This document shows, piece by piece, positions 1-9,389 of a stretch of 64,000 nucleotides of DNA. Source of the DNA: Pseudomonadota bacterium (lineage in GTDB: Bacteria > Pseudomonadota > Gammaproteobacteria > Burkholderiales > Burkholderiaceae_C). The position numbers were made by a program, and so were the translations under genes. A model generated the notes under the pieces. That model saw nothing but the letters and a program-made list of their open reading frames with translations. It did not search any database and was not told the origin of the DNA. The stretch's first letter is position 1; each line of letters starts with the position of its first letter. The stretch is taken from NCBI GenBank assembly GCA_023460715.1, contig JAEWPH010000204.1:26324-90323 (forward strand). Reading direction: 5' to 3'.

Positions 1-14
1 CCGGGAGCCGTGCT

Positions 15-1019
15 TCACGGCTGCGCCGTCGAACCGCGTTCGATGAGGTGGAACCCGAGGTCGTGGCGGGTCTGTGCCGACACTACACCCCGGCAACGGT
101 CCATGATCAGGTGCGCCGCGAGCCGGCCGATCTCGGGCCCGTCCACATGCACCGTGGTGATGGAAGGCACCATGTGCGCGCCGAACTCGGCATTGCCGAA
201 GCCCGTCACCGCCAGGTCCTGCGGCACGCGCAGGCCGCGGGCCCGCGCCTCCACCAGGATGCCGTGGGCCAGCATGTCGGAGCTGCACATCACGGCCTGC
301 AGCCCGGGCTGCCGCTCCATCAGTTCGCCCAGCGCCAGACGCCCCCGCTCCAACGTGCTGGGTGCCGGCACCACGGCCGTGGGCACGTCGCGCCCCCAGG
401 CGGCCAGGAAGCCTTCCCGGCGCTGCATGGCCCGGTGGTCGCTGCCGGTGGCGATGCCGATGCGCTCGTAGCCCTGGGTCAGGAAATAGCCCGCCAGCGC
501 GCTGCCCACCTTCAGGTGCGAGAAGCCGATGACCATGTCCACCGGCCGGTCGCTCATGTCCCAGGTTTCGACCACCGGCACGCGCAGGCGGCGCAGGCGC
601 TCGCGCGCCCGCTCGGACTGCACCAGACCCATCATCACGATACCGTCGGGCTGGCGGCTGACCATGGCCGCCAGCACCTCTTCCTCGCGCTCGGCGTCGT
701 AGAAGGTCTGGCCCAGCAGCAGCTGGTAGCCCTCTTCGTGCAGGGCTGCGGTCAAGGTCTGCACGGTCGGCAGGAACTGGGAGACCGACAGCGCGGGCAC
801 GATGCCCGCCACCATGCGGCTGCGCTTGGACTTGAGCCCGCCCGCCAGCAGATTGGGGATGTAGCCCGTCGCCTCCACCGCCTGCTCGACGCGGACGCGC
901 GTCTTCTCGGACACGATGCCCGGATTGCCCAGCGCGCGCGAGGCCGTGATCAGCGAGACGCCGGCGGCCTTGGCCACGTCATGCAGCGTGGCGGGCTTGG
1001 TAGGAAGAAATGCGGTCAT
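15..1019 (-). CDS. LacI-family transcriptional repressor of the adjacent aldarate locus
   Basis: A 334-residue LacI/GalR-type repressor. The N-terminal helix-turn-helix lies at about residues 11-30 (TLHDVAKAAGVSLITASRAL), followed by the hinge and a periplasmic-binding-protein-like effector domain (GIVMMGL, DMVIGFSH, GIATGSDH blocks). It is transcribed away from the Bug/dehydratase/permease/garD genes that start 276 bases to its right. Two near-palindromic LacI-type sites lie in that gap, so it probably represses that operon and possibly itself, with an aldarate or a derivative as inducer. The effector is an inference from the neighbours. The start codon is the ATG that places the HTH near the N-terminus. 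Confidence 0.9.
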   Translation of the reverse strand: MTAFLPTKPATLHDVAKAAGVSLITASRALGNPGIVSEKTRVRVEQAVEATGYIPNLLAGGLKSKRSRMVAGIVPALSVSQFLPTVQTLTAALHEEGYQLLLGQTFYDAEREEEVLAAMVSRQPDGIVMMGLVQSERARERLRRLRVPVVETWDMSDRPVDMVIGFSHLKVGSALAGYFLTQGYERIGIATGSDHRAMQRREGFLAAWGRDVPTAVVPAPSTLERGRLALGELMERQPGLQAVMCSSDMLAHGILVEARARGLRVPQDLAVTGFGNAEFGAHMVPSITTVHVDGPEIGRLAAHLIMDRCRGVVSAQTRHDLGFHLIERGSTAQP

Positions 1020-1162
1020 GGATGCGCCCCAGCGGCCCGGTCAGATACGTCGAAGAGTCGATAGCCAACAGCCGGCACCGCCCGGGCGGGACGTTATCAG
1101 ATCGGCACCGCCCCTCCGGTAGCAGGCTGGCGCATGTGCGGGGAAACCCTGATTTTCACGCC

Positions 1163-1182
1163 AAATGACAACGATATCATTT
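1163..1182. promoter_or_regulatory. Candidate LacI-family operator O1
   Basis: The core TGACAACGATATCA at 1166-1179 is an interrupted palindrome centred on CG, with perfect outer arms AAATGA and TCATTT. A centred CG is typical of LacI/GalR operators. It sits between the repressor gene and the Bug gene. Confidence 0.6.
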
Positions 1183-1252
1183 GCCCGGCGGTGTTTTCCA
1201 ACACACATAACAGCCCACAAAGAGAGCCCCGCCACACCACCTTTTGTGCAAA

Positions 1253-1266
1253 TGACAACGATGTCA
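1253..1266. promoter_or_regulatory. Candidate LacI-family operator O2
   Basis: TGACAACGATGTCA differs from the O1 core by one base. Its centre is 87 bases downstream of O1 and 35 bases before the Bug start codon. The spacing would allow repression by looping between the two sites. Confidence 0.6.
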
Positions 1267-1294
1267 CCCTTGCCGGGATGACCGAGGAGACACC

Positions 1295-2254
1295 ATGAAG
1301 AAAGTTTTGCTGACCGCAGCGCTCACGCTGGCCGCATTGGGCGCCTCTGCCCAGAACTGGCCCGAAAAGCCCGTCACCCTGGTGGTGCCGTTCCCACCCG
1401 GCGGCTCGACCGACCAGGTCGCCCGCGCCATCGGCCCGCGCCTGACCGAGAAGTTCAAGCAATCCTTCCTGGTGGACAACAAGCCCGGCGCCACCGGCAC
1501 CATCGGTGCCACCTTCGTGCAGCGCGCACCGGCCGACGGCTACACCTTCCTGGTGACCTCGCTGGGCCCGCTGGTCATCGTGCCGCACCTGCTCAAGAGC
1601 CTGCCCTACGACCCGACGAAGGACTTCGACTTCATCACCGTAGCCGTGCAGTCGCCCAACGTGCTGGTAGTCCCCGCCAGTTCCCCGCACAAGAGCGTGG
1701 CCGACGTCGTCGCGCACCTGAAGGCACACCCCAACAAGATGAGCTTCGCCTCGGCCGGCAACGGCTCCAGCGACCACCTGACGGCGGAACTGTTCTGGCA
1801 GCAGACGGGCACCCAGGGCGTGCACATCCCCTACAAGGGCGGCGCACCGGCCCATACCGACCTGATCGGCAACCAGGTGGACGCGTCGTTTCAGAACGTC
1901 AACTCGGTCATCCAGTACATCAAGGCCGGCAAGATGCGCCCCCTGGCGATCACCAGCCCCAAGCGCTCGCCTGTGCTGCCCGACGTGCCCACGCTCGCCG
2001 AAGCCGGCGTGAAGAACGTCGAAGTCGCCTCCTGGCAGGCCATCGTCGCACCCAAGGGCCTGCCGCCCGCCGTGCGCCAGAAGGCCCATGCCGCGTTTGT
2101 GGAGGCGCTCAACGACCCGAAGGTGAAGGACCAATTCGTCTCGATCGGCTTCGAGATGGTGACCAACACGCCTGAGGAATTCGCCGCCTTCCAGCGCAAG
2201 GAATACGACCGCTGGAAGACCGTGATCCAGACCGGAAAGATCTCGATCGACTGA
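1295..2254 (+). CDS. Bug-family (tripartite tricarboxylate transporter) periplasmic binding protein
   Basis: A 319-residue secreted binding protein of the Bug/TctC family. A Sec signal peptide covers about residues 1-20 (cleavage near ASA-Q). It is followed by the family hallmarks VPFPPGGSTDQVAR, a DNKPGATGTIG block and the PYKGGAPAHTDLIG block. AGGAG precedes the ATG by about 6 bases. It is the first gene of the putative aldarate operon, so a sugar diacid is a reasonable ligand, though this is inference. No TctA/TctB membrane genes are nearby, so it is an orphan binding protein, as is common for this family in beta-proteobacteria. Confidence 0.9.
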   Translation: MKKVLLTAALTLAALGASAQNWPEKPVTLVVPFPPGGSTDQVARAIGPRLTEKFKQSFLVDNKPGATGTIGATFVQRAPADGYTFLVTSLGPLVIVPHLLKSLPYDPTKDFDFITVAVQSPNVLVVPASSPHKSVADVVAHLKAHPNKMSFASAGNGSSDHLTAELFWQQTGTQGVHIPYKGGAPAHTDLIGNQVDASFQNVNSVIQYIKAGKMRPLAITSPKRSPVLPDVPTLAEAGVKNVEVASWQAIVAPKGLPPAVRQKAHAAFVEALNDPKVKDQFVSIGFEMVTNTPEEFAAFQRKEYDRWKTVIQTGKISID

Positions 2255-2389
2255 TCTCCCCACCCGCCGCCCTGCCCGCCGGCCCCTGCCGGTGGGCGGG
2301 CCTTGCGGGCTCCCAGGCCTACCGGCCCTGTCCAGCCAGTCCCCCTATCTGCATCCAACAACGACGGCCACGATGCCGCTGACTCCGCC

Positions 2390-3553
2390 ATGACTTCCGC
2401 ACCGATTTCCTCCGACGCCATCGCCAGCCAGGACCGCATTGCCTGGATCCGTCTGTCCTCGTGCTACCTGCCGCTTGCCAACCCGATCAGCGACGCCAAG
2501 GTGCTGACGGGCCGGCAGAAGCCGATGACGGAGATCGCGATGCTGTTCGCGGAGATCGAGACCCGGGACGGCCACCGCGGCCTGGGCCTGAGCTATTCCA
2601 AGCGCGCCGGCGGCCCCGGCCAGTTCGCCCACGCCCAGGAGATCGCGCCGGCGCTGATCGGCGAAGACCCCAGCGACATCGCACGCCTGTGGACCAAGCT
2701 GTGCTGGGCCGGCGCCTCGGTGGGCCGCAGCGGCATGGCGGTGCAGGCCATCGGTGCCTTCGACGTGGCGCTGTGGGACCTGAAGGCCCGCCGCGCGAAC
2801 CTGTCGCTGTCCAAGCTGCTCGGCTCGCAGCGCGATTCGGTCCGCTGCTACAACACCTCGGGCGGCTTCCTGCACACGCCGCTGGACCAGCTCAAGGTCA
2901 ACGCCCGCGCGTCGCTGGACCGCGGCATCGGCGGCATCAAGCTCAAGGTGGGCCAGCCCGACTGCGCACTCGACATCCAGCGCGTGGAAGCCATGCGCAA
3001 GCACCTGGGCGATGCCACACCCATCATGGTGGACGCCAACCAGCAGTGGGACCGCCCCACCGCGCAGCGCATGTGCCGCATCTTCGAGCAGTACAACCTG
3101 ATCTGGATCGAGGAACCGCTGGACGCCTATGACTACGAAGGCCATGCCGCGCTGGCCGCGCAGTTCGACACGCCCATCGCCACCGGCGAGATGCTGACCA
3201 GCGCTGCCGAGCATGCCGAGTTGATCCGCCACCGCAGCGTCGACTTCATCATGCCCGACGGTCCCCGCCTGGGCGGCATCACGCCGTTCCTGAAAGTGGC
3301 GGCGCAGGCCGAGGCGGCCAACGTGATGCTGGCCCCCCACTTCGCCATGGAACTGCATGTGCACCTGGGTGCCGTCTACCCGAGCGAGCCCTGGGTCGAG
3401 CATTTCGACTGGCTGGAGCCCCTGTTCAACGAGCGCCTGGAGCTCCAGGACGGCCGCATGCTCGTCCCCACGCGCCCTGGCCTGGGCCTGTCGCTGAGCG
3501 AGCAGGCCCGCACCTGGACGCGCTCAACCGCCGAGATCGGCCAGCGCGCCTGA
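2390..3553 (+). CDS. L-talarate/galactarate dehydratase (enolase superfamily)
   Basis: A 387-residue mandelate racemase/muconate-lactonizing subgroup enzyme. The KxK base motif is K184-x-K186 (GIKLKVGQ). Metal ligands appear as D215 (VDANQQW), E241 (WIEEPLDAYD) and E267 (TGEMLT), and the general base/acid His is H317 (LAPHFAMELH). The spacing and flanking text closely resemble enterobacterial TalrD/GalrD. The expected reaction is dehydration (and epimerisation) of L-talarate or galactarate to 5-keto-4-deoxy-D-glucarate. ATG 2390 is chosen over an upstream in-frame TTG at 2303 because the extension is low-complexity and unlike the family. It lies between the Bug and MFS genes in the same direction. 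Confidence 0.88.
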   Translation: MTSAPISSDAIASQDRIAWIRLSSCYLPLANPISDAKVLTGRQKPMTEIAMLFAEIETRDGHRGLGLSYSKRAGGPGQFAHAQEIAPALIGEDPSDIARLWTKLCWAGASVGRSGMAVQAIGAFDVALWDLKARRANLSLSKLLGSQRDSVRCYNTSGGFLHTPLDQLKVNARASLDRGIGGIKLKVGQPDCALDIQRVEAMRKHLGDATPIMVDANQQWDRPTAQRMCRIFEQYNLIWIEEPLDAYDYEGHAALAAQFDTPIATGEMLTSAAEHAELIRHRSVDFIMPDGPRLGGITPFLKVAAQAEAANVMLAPHFAMELHVHLGAVYPSEPWVEHFDWLEPLFNERLELQDGRMLVPTRPGLGLSLSEQARTWTRSTAEIGQRA

Positions 3554-3623
3554 ACCCAAGGGCGCGAAGACGCCCGCCCCCTTTGTCCCCACGACCGCGG
3601 GCAGCCCACCTGCCCGAGACAGC

Positions 3624-4997
3624 ATGAGCCACGTACTGGATTCCACCTCTCTGCCCACCCCGGCCACAGCGGCCACGCAGCAGCGCACCCACGTGCGCTA
3701 CTGGGTGCTGGCGATGATCTTCCTCGTCACCACCTTCAACTACGCCGACCGGGCCACGTTGTCGATCACCGGACCGACGATGCAGAAGGAATTCGGATTC
3801 GACACCATCCAGATGGGCTACATCTTCTCGGCCTTCAGCTGGGCCTATGTGCTGTCGCAACTGCCCGGCGGCTGGCTCCTGGACCGCTTCGGCGCCCGCC
3901 GGGTGTACGCGGCCAGCATCTTCTTCTGGTCCGTCTTCACGCTGCTGCAGTCCACGGTCGGCATCTTCACCTCGGCCGCCACGGCCGTGGCCACGCTGTT
4001 CGTGATGCGCTTCCTGGTCGGCATGGCCGAGGCGCCGGCGTTCCCGGCCAACGCCAAGGTGGTGGCCGGCTGGTTCCCCACGCAGGAACGCGGCACGGCG
4101 TCAGCCATCTTCAACTCGGCGCAGTACTTCGCGGCCGTGGTCTTCACGCCGCTGATGGCGGCTCTCACGCAGTGGGTGGGCTGGCATTGGGTCTACATCT
4201 CGATGGGCGCCACGGGCATCGCGCTGGCCATCGTGTGGTGGTTCTTCATCCGCAGCCCGGCCACCCACCCCGGCGTGAACCGGGCGGAGCTGGACCACAT
4301 CGCGGCCGGCGGCGGACTCATCCACATGGGCGAAGACGCAGCAGCCCAGGCACACGACAAGCCCAAGGGGCAGACCGCGTTCTACGTCAAGCAGTTGCTG
4401 ACCAACCGCATGCTGGTGGGCATCTACATCGGCCAGTTCTCCATCAACGTGCTGACCTACTTCTTCCTCACCTGGTTCCCGGTGTACCTGGTGCAGGAGC
4501 GCGGCATGTCCATCCTCAAGGCGGGCTTCATGGTGTCGCTGCCGGCCATCTGCGGCTTCCTCGGCGGCGTGCTGGGCGGTGTGGTGTCCGACTGGATGCT
4601 GCGCCGGGGCGTGTCGCTCACGGTGGCGCGCAAGACACCCATCGTGATCGGCATGCTGATGTCGGCCAGCATGATCCTGTGCAACTACGTGAGCGCGGAC
4701 TGGATGATCGTGGGCTTGATGGCGCTGGCGTTCTTCGGCAAGGGCTTCGGCGCCTTCGGCTGGGCCGTGATGGCCGACGTGGCTCCCAAGGAAGTCATCG
4801 GCCTGGCCGGCAGCATCTTCAACACCTTCGGCGCCATTGCCGGCATCGTCACGCCCATCGTGATCGGCTATATCCTCGCAGCCACCCATTCCTTCGGCGG
4901 AGCACTGGTCTTCGTCGGGCTGAACGCCCTGGTCACGGTCTTCGCCTATCTCGTGATCGTCAAGGACATCCAGCGCATCGAACTGAAGCACGCCTGA
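3624..4997 (+). CDS. MFS transporter, anion:cation symporter type (aldarate permease)
   Basis: A 457-residue inner-membrane permease with about 12 hydrophobic segments. The N-terminal [13 protein letters not shown] block and the [13 protein letters not shown] loop are typical of the ACS family of the major facilitator superfamily, which includes the D-glucarate/D-galactarate permeases GudP and GarP. Lying between two galactarate dehydratase genes, it probably imports galactarate or glucarate with protons. Start ATG 3624 follows a weak ribosome-binding region. It is co-directional with its neighbours, with gaps of 70 and 22 bases. Confidence 0.9.
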   Translation: MSHVLDSTSLPTPATAATQQRTHVRYWVLAMIFLVTTFNYADRATLSITGPTMQKEFGFDTIQMGYIFSAFSWAYVLSQLPGGWLLDRFGARRVYAASIFFWSVFTLLQSTVGIFTSAATAVATLFVMRFLVGMAEAPAFPANAKVVAGWFPTQERGTASAIFNSAQYFAAVVFTPLMAALTQWVGWHWVYISMGATGIALAIVWWFFIRSPATHPGVNRAELDHIAAGGGLIHMGEDAAAQAHDKPKGQTAFYVKQLLTNRMLVGIYIGQFSINVLTYFFLTWFPVYLVQERGMSILKAGFMVSLPAICGFLGGVLGGVVSDWMLRRGVSLTVARKTPIVIGMLMSASMILCNYVSADWMIVGLMALAFFGKGFGAFGWAVMADVAPKEVIGLAGSIFNTFGAIAGIVTPIVIGYILAATHSFGGALVFVGLNALVTVFAYLVIVKDIQRIELKHA

Positions 4998-5019
4998 GCG
5001 TGCCCTTGGAGCCCCCACC

Positions 5020-6597
5020 ATGAACGCCAGAACCACCCCCGTGCGCCCCCCGCTGCACATCAAGATGCACGAAGCCGACAACGTCGCCATCGTGGCCAAC
5101 GACGGCGGCCTGCCGGCCGGCACCACATTCCCGTCCGGGCTCACGCTGCTGGACCATGTCCCCCAGGCCCACAAGGTGGCGCTGGAGGACATCCCCGAAG
5201 GCGGCGTGGTGCGGCGCTACAACGTGCCCATCGGCTATGCCATCAAGGCCATTCCGGCCGGCAGCTGGGTGCACGAGAAACTGCTGAACATGCCCGAGGC
5301 CCGCTCGCTGGAGGGCCTGCCGATCGCCACCGTCAAGCCCGCAGCCCAGCCGCCGCTGGAGGGCTACACCTTCGAGGGCTACCGCAATGCGGACGGCTCG
5401 GTCGGCACGCGCAACATCCTCGCCATCACCGAGACCGTGCAGTGCGTGGCCGGCGTGACCGAATTCGCCGTGCAGCGCATCAAGGCCGAACTGCTGCCGA
5501 AGTACCCGAACGTGGACGACGTGGTGGCCCTGGCCCATACCTACGGCTGCGGCGTGGCGATCGACGCACCCGACGCGGTGATCCCCATCCGCACGCTGCG
5601 CAACATCAGCCTGAACCCCAACTTCGGCGGCGAGGTGATGGTGGTGAGCCTGGGCTGCGAGAAGCTGCAGCCCGAGCGCCTGCTGCCGCCCGGCTCCATT
5701 CCGCTGGTGGACCAGCGCACGCTGCAGGAGGCCCCGCTCGATGTGGTCTGCCTGCAGGACGAAGCCCACGTGGGTTTCATGTCCATGGTCGACTCGGTGA
5801 TGCGCCAGGCCGAGCAGCACCTCAAGCGCCTGAACGCACGGCGCCGCGAAACCGTGCCCGCCAGCGAACTGGTCGTGGGCGTGCAGTGCGGCGGCAGCGA
5901 TGCCTTCAGCGGCGTCACCGCCAACCCGGCCGTGGGCTACTGCACCGACCTGCTGGTGCGTGCCGGCGCCACGGTGATGTTCAGTGAAGTGACCGAGGTG
6001 CGCGACGGCATCGACCAGCTCACCTCACGCGCGTCCACCCCGGAAGTGGCCGAGGCCATGATCCGCGAGATGGCCTGGTACGACGCCTACCTGAACAAGG
6101 GCCGCGTGGACCGCAGCGCCAACACCACGCCCGGCAACAAGAAGGGCGGCCTGTCAAACATCGTCGAGAAGGCCATGGGCTCCATCGTCAAGAGCGGCAG
6201 CTCGCCCATCACCGGCGTGCTCTCGCCCGGCGACAAGCTCACGCAGAAGGGCCTGACCTACGCCGCCACCCCGGCCAGCGACTTCATCTGCGGCACGCTG
6301 CAGGTCGCCGCGGGCATGAACCTGCACGTGTTCACCACCGGCCGCGGCACGCCCTACGGCCTGGCCGAGGTGCCGGTGATCAAGGTCGCCACGCGCACCG
6401 ATCTGGCCCGCCGCTGGCACGACCTGATGGACGTGAACGCCGGCCGCATCGCCGACGGCGAGGCCACCATCGAGGACGTGGGCCGCGAGATGTTCCAGCT
6501 CATGCTCGATGTCGCCAGCGGCCGCAAGAAGACCTGGGCGGAGCACTGGAAGCTGGCCAATGCGCTGGTGCTGTTCAATCCCGCGCCAGTGACCTGA
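5020..6597 (+). CDS. garD: Galactarate dehydratase GarD
   Basis: A 525-residue protein matching GarD in length and domain order. It has an N-terminal SAF-like/UxaA-N domain (about 1-105; [10 protein letters not shown], GWVxEK-like ending) and a large UxaA-C domain ([57 protein letters not shown]). The cysteines in HTYGCG, SLGCEK and QCGG are the conserved set. It dehydrates galactarate to 5-keto-4-deoxy-D-glucarate. TTGGAG precedes the ATG. It is the last gene of the aldarate operon. No downstream aldolase or tartronate semialdehyde reductase lies in the window, so the rest of the pathway must be encoded elsewhere. Confidence 0.95.
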   Translation: MNARTTPVRPPLHIKMHEADNVAIVANDGGLPAGTTFPSGLTLLDHVPQAHKVALEDIPEGGVVRRYNVPIGYAIKAIPAGSWVHEKLLNMPEARSLEGLPIATVKPAAQPPLEGYTFEGYRNADGSVGTRNILAITETVQCVAGVTEFAVQRIKAELLPKYPNVDDVVALAHTYGCGVAIDAPDAVIPIRTLRNISLNPNFGGEVMVVSLGCEKLQPERLLPPGSIPLVDQRTLQEAPLDVVCLQDEAHVGFMSMVDSVMRQAEQHLKRLNARRRETVPASELVVGVQCGGSDAFSGVTANPAVGYCTDLLVRAGATVMFSEVTEVRDGIDQLTSRASTPEVAEAMIREMAWYDAYLNKGRVDRSANTTPGNKKGGLSNIVEKAMGSIVKSGSSPITGVLSPGDKLTQKGLTYAATPASDFICGTLQVAAGMNLHVFTTGRGTPYGLAEVPVIKVATRTDLARRWHDLMDVNAGRIADGEATIEDVGREMFQLMLDVASGRKKTWAEHWKLANALVLFNPAPVT

Positions 6598-6625
6598 AAG
6601 GGGTCCCGCCCGCCCGGTGGCAGGG

Positions 6626-8437
6626 TCATCCGGCCTGGGCGGCCCGCGGCGCCGCCGTGGCGGCCACCGGTCTGCCGCCCGCTGCCGGCTTGCGCGATGC
6701 AGCCAGGTCGGCCTTGCAGCCCGCAAACGCATCCAGCCCTCCCTGGTAGGTCGGCGACTGCACATCCAGCATGCCGAGCACCGTGTGGTACAGGTTGTCG
6801 TGCGTCAGCGCGGCGTCCGAACCGCCGCGCAGGCAGGCCGTGGCGAGCTGGGCGCGCTGCAGCATGCCCAGGCTCCACCAGCCCACCATGGGCACATGCT
6901 TCTGCACATCGGGCGCCAGCGAATACGGCATGCCATGCAGGAACAGCCCGTATTCGCCCAGCGACTCGCCGTGGTCGCTCATGTAGACCATGCCGGTGTC
7001 GTAGCGCGCGGACTGCGCCTGGAGCCAGTCGATGGTGTGGGCCAGGAAGGCGTCGGTTTCCACGATGGAGTTGTCGTAGGCGTTCATCAGCTCGCCGTGG
7101 CCGCAATCGGCCAGCACTTCGGTGCGGCATTCGGGCTGGAAGCGCTTGGCGCCTGCAGACGAGCGCTTGAAGTACGCCGGGCCGTGGCTGCCCATCTGGT
7201 GCAGCACCAGCAGCACCCCGCGCTGGCGGCGATCGGCCGGCACCGCCTGCAGGCGCTGCTCCAGCGCATACAGCATGGCTTCGTCGCGGCATTCGCCACC
7301 GGGGCACAGGGCGGCCCGCTGCTCGGACGGCAGGCCGTCGCCCGCGTTCATGTGCGGAACGCGCTCGCACACGCCCTTGCAGCCCGCCTGGTTGTCGATC
7401 CACAGCACGCCCAGCCCGGCGGCCTGCACCACGTCCAGCAGGTTTTCTGTCTCGCCCTTGCGCGCCTCGTAGCCCTTCTTGCCCAGCGGCGAGAACATGC
7501 ACGGCACCGACGCCGCCGTGCTGGTACCGCAGGAATGCACGTCCGACCAGCTCACCACGCCGCGGCGCGCCAGTTCGGGCGTTGTGTCGCGGTCATAGCC
7601 GTTGAGCGCGAAATGGTCGGAGCGTGCCGTCTCGCCCACTACCACCACGTACAGCACGGGCTTGGCCCCGGCCGTGTGCGTTGCGCCCAGGGCAGCGCCC
7701 TGCCCCATGGGCACCAGCGCGTGCTGGACATTGCGCAGCGGCCGCAGGGCAGCCACGCTGCCCGAATACAGCGGTGCCAGTGGATTCATCATGTAGCGCA
7801 GCGTGGGATGGTTGCGCATCAGCGGCGCCAGATCGCGCGAGAAGCCGGCGATCAGCGCGGCCGCGCCCACCAGCGCAGCCACCAGCAGCAGCAGGTTGCG
7901 GCCGACCTGCCGGCGCACCGGCATGGCCGGGATGCGCATCCGCGCCAGCCACCAGGCCGGCAGCGCCACCACGGCCACCACGCCGAACACCATGCGCCAT
8001 CCCAGCAGGTCGGAGACCTCGTGCACATCGGTCTGCAGCACGTTGGCCGCCATGCCCGGGTCCATCACCACGTGGTAGGTGAGCATGTAGTACTGCGCCA
8101 GGGCCGCCACCACCACCACGGCCAGCCACAGCGGCTTCATGAACCGCGTCCAGGCCGTCAGTGACAGCAGCGCCACCGTGCCGCAGGCCATCAGCAGGGC
8201 GAGCAGCGCCGCGCTGCGCAAATACATGCTAGGCGGCTCGCCCATGTGGGCCAGCGCCATCCACAGCGGCCAGTTCGCCACGGCGACCAGGTAGGCCGTC
8301 AACGCCAGCACCACCTGACGGGCGGACAGCACCGGCGGACGCCAGGCGGCCACGCGCTGCAGCGCCGTGCGCCCCGCAGAGGGCAGATCAAGGGAAGGCG
8401 CGGACTGCGCCGGGGACGGGAGGGACGTGGAGGTCAT
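6626..8437 (-). CDS. eptA: EptA/MCR-type lipid A phosphoethanolamine transferase
   Basis: A 603-residue inner-membrane sulfatase-fold enzyme. Five hydrophobic helices fill about residues 35-215. The periplasmic catalytic domain follows, with GETARSDHFALNGYDRDTTP (zinc ligand Glu), SCGTSTAASVPCMFS (nucleophilic Thr), multiple Cys likely in disulfides, and MYMSDHGESLGEYGLFLHG (DHGES metal-binding block). It transfers phosphoethanolamine to lipid A phosphates, lowering negative charge and conferring polymyxin tolerance in relatives. It ends 29 bases from the garD stop (convergent). It is co-directional with, and 46 bases after, the PAP2 gene, and a PmrAB-like pair is divergent from that gene. 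An Ala/Pro-rich C-terminal tail extends past the family core. Confidence 0.92.
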   Translation of the reverse strand: MTSTSLPSPAQSAPSLDLPSAGRTALQRVAAWRPPVLSARQVVLALTAYLVAVANWPLWMALAHMGEPPSMYLRSAALLALLMACGTVALLSLTAWTRFMKPLWLAVVVVAALAQYYMLTYHVVMDPGMAANVLQTDVHEVSDLLGWRMVFGVVAVVALPAWWLARMRIPAMPVRRQVGRNLLLLVAALVGAAALIAGFSRDLAPLMRNHPTLRYMMNPLAPLYSGSVAALRPLRNVQHALVPMGQGAALGATHTAGAKPVLYVVVVGETARSDHFALNGYDRDTTPELARRGVVSWSDVHSCGTSTAASVPCMFSPLGKKGYEARKGETENLLDVVQAAGLGVLWIDNQAGCKGVCERVPHMNAGDGLPSEQRAALCPGGECRDEAMLYALEQRLQAVPADRRQRGVLLVLHQMGSHGPAYFKRSSAGAKRFQPECRTEVLADCGHGELMNAYDNSIVETDAFLAHTIDWLQAQSARYDTGMVYMSDHGESLGEYGLFLHGMPYSLAPDVQKHVPMVGWWSLGMLQRAQLATACLRGGSDAALTHDNLYHTVLGMLDVQSPTYQGGLDAFAGCKADLAASRKPAAGGRPVAATAAPRAAQAG

Positions 8438-8483
8438 GGCACGATGATCTGCAGGCCATCTGAAACCTCCCTGAACGGCTCGC

Positions 8484-9200
8484 TCAGGCTTCGTTCAGCT
8501 TCGTATCGCGCAGCAGGGCCCCGCCGCCGGCCCGGCCCCTGCGCCACGCGGTCACGGCAGCCTCCACAGCCAGGCCCGTGGTCCAGCAGATCCAGGCGCT
8601 CCAGAAGGTGTGGCTCATATAGTGGGCGCCGCGCACCTGCTGCGCCACGCCCAGCACCAGGCCGGCCGCCAGCGCGCCGGCCAGCCAGCGCCCCGAGAGC
8701 CCGGGCTGCGTGCGCCGCACCACGCACCAGCCCGCCAGGTAGGCAAACGCCGCGGACGCATGGCCGCCCGGAAAGCAGTGGCCCGGGCCGCCGTCATAGG
8801 TGCCCCAGGACCAGTGGGACACGTAGCGCGCCATGCCACCGAACTCGGCCAGGTCCCATGGGCAGCTGGTCGCGCTGAGCCGCTTGGCCACAATCACGGC
8901 CCCCATCGCCGCCAGGATCGAGCCGACCAGTTGCAGCCGGTCCGCGCGGGCCATGGAGCGCAGGAACCCCCACGGCCACCACACGCCGGCGATCAGCGCC
9001 AGCACACCCAGCGTGCTGAGGTGGCGCGGCACTTCGTGCAGCCAGCGCACCACCGCGGGATGGCTGCGCCAGGCGAAGCCCGCGCCGCCGCCCGACAGGC
9101 GGGCCAGCGGCAGGTCGAGCGCCGTGGCATCCCACAGGGCTGTGGCGAGGAAAAGGCACACGGTGACGGCGCACAGGCGCCAGAGAGAACGGACAGGCAT
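8484..9200 (-). CDS. PAP2-superfamily membrane phosphatase
   Basis: A 238-residue PAP2 (type 2 phosphatidic acid phosphatase) membrane enzyme with about five or six hydrophobic segments. The phosphatase signature runs from KRLSATSCPWDL through CFPGGHASAAFA (PSGH-like motif with GGHAS) to RGAHYMSHTFWSAW (R-x3-H-x3-D-like, here with SHTFWS). It probably removes phosphate from a lipid (lipid A or undecaprenyl pyrophosphate). It lies directly upstream of eptA on the same strand, so the two are likely co-transcribed. The start ATG 9200 gives a normal family N-terminus, and the longer in-frame extension runs into the antisense of the response regulator gene. Confidence 0.87.
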   Translation of the reverse strand: MPVRSLWRLCAVTVCLFLATALWDATALDLPLARLSGGGAGFAWRSHPAVVRWLHEVPRHLSTLGVLALIAGVWWPWGFLRSMARADRLQLVGSILAAMGAVIVAKRLSATSCPWDLAEFGGMARYVSHWSWGTYDGGPGHCFPGGHASAAFAYLAGWCVVRRTQPGLSGRWLAGALAAGLVLGVAQQVRGAHYMSHTFWSAWICWTTGLAVEAAVTAWRRGRAGGGALLRDTKLNEA

Positions 9201-9210
9201 GGCAGTAGAG

Positions 9211-9230
9211 GCGGTCGGTCGGCCGACCGC
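9211..9230. promoter_or_regulatory. GC-rich inverted repeat in front of the PAP2 gene
   Basis: Arms GCGGTCGG and CCGACCGC are separated by four bases, ending 10 bases upstream of the PAP2 start codon in the 189-base gap shared with the divergent response regulator. It could be a regulator site or a 5'-UTR hairpin. No clear PmrA half-sites (CTTAA-like) were seen. Confidence 0.35.
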
Positions 9231-9389
9231 GGAAGAAGGCGGGCAGGTGCGCAGGACTGCGCAGACCGGCAGACTAGCGGTGCAGCCTGAACACGGCATG
9301 AACGCCCGGCCAGGGCCGGATCGCGCTTTCCAGGGCCCGAAGACCGCACCGCCTGCCCTACACTTCGCGCCATCGACGAAGGGAGTGGC

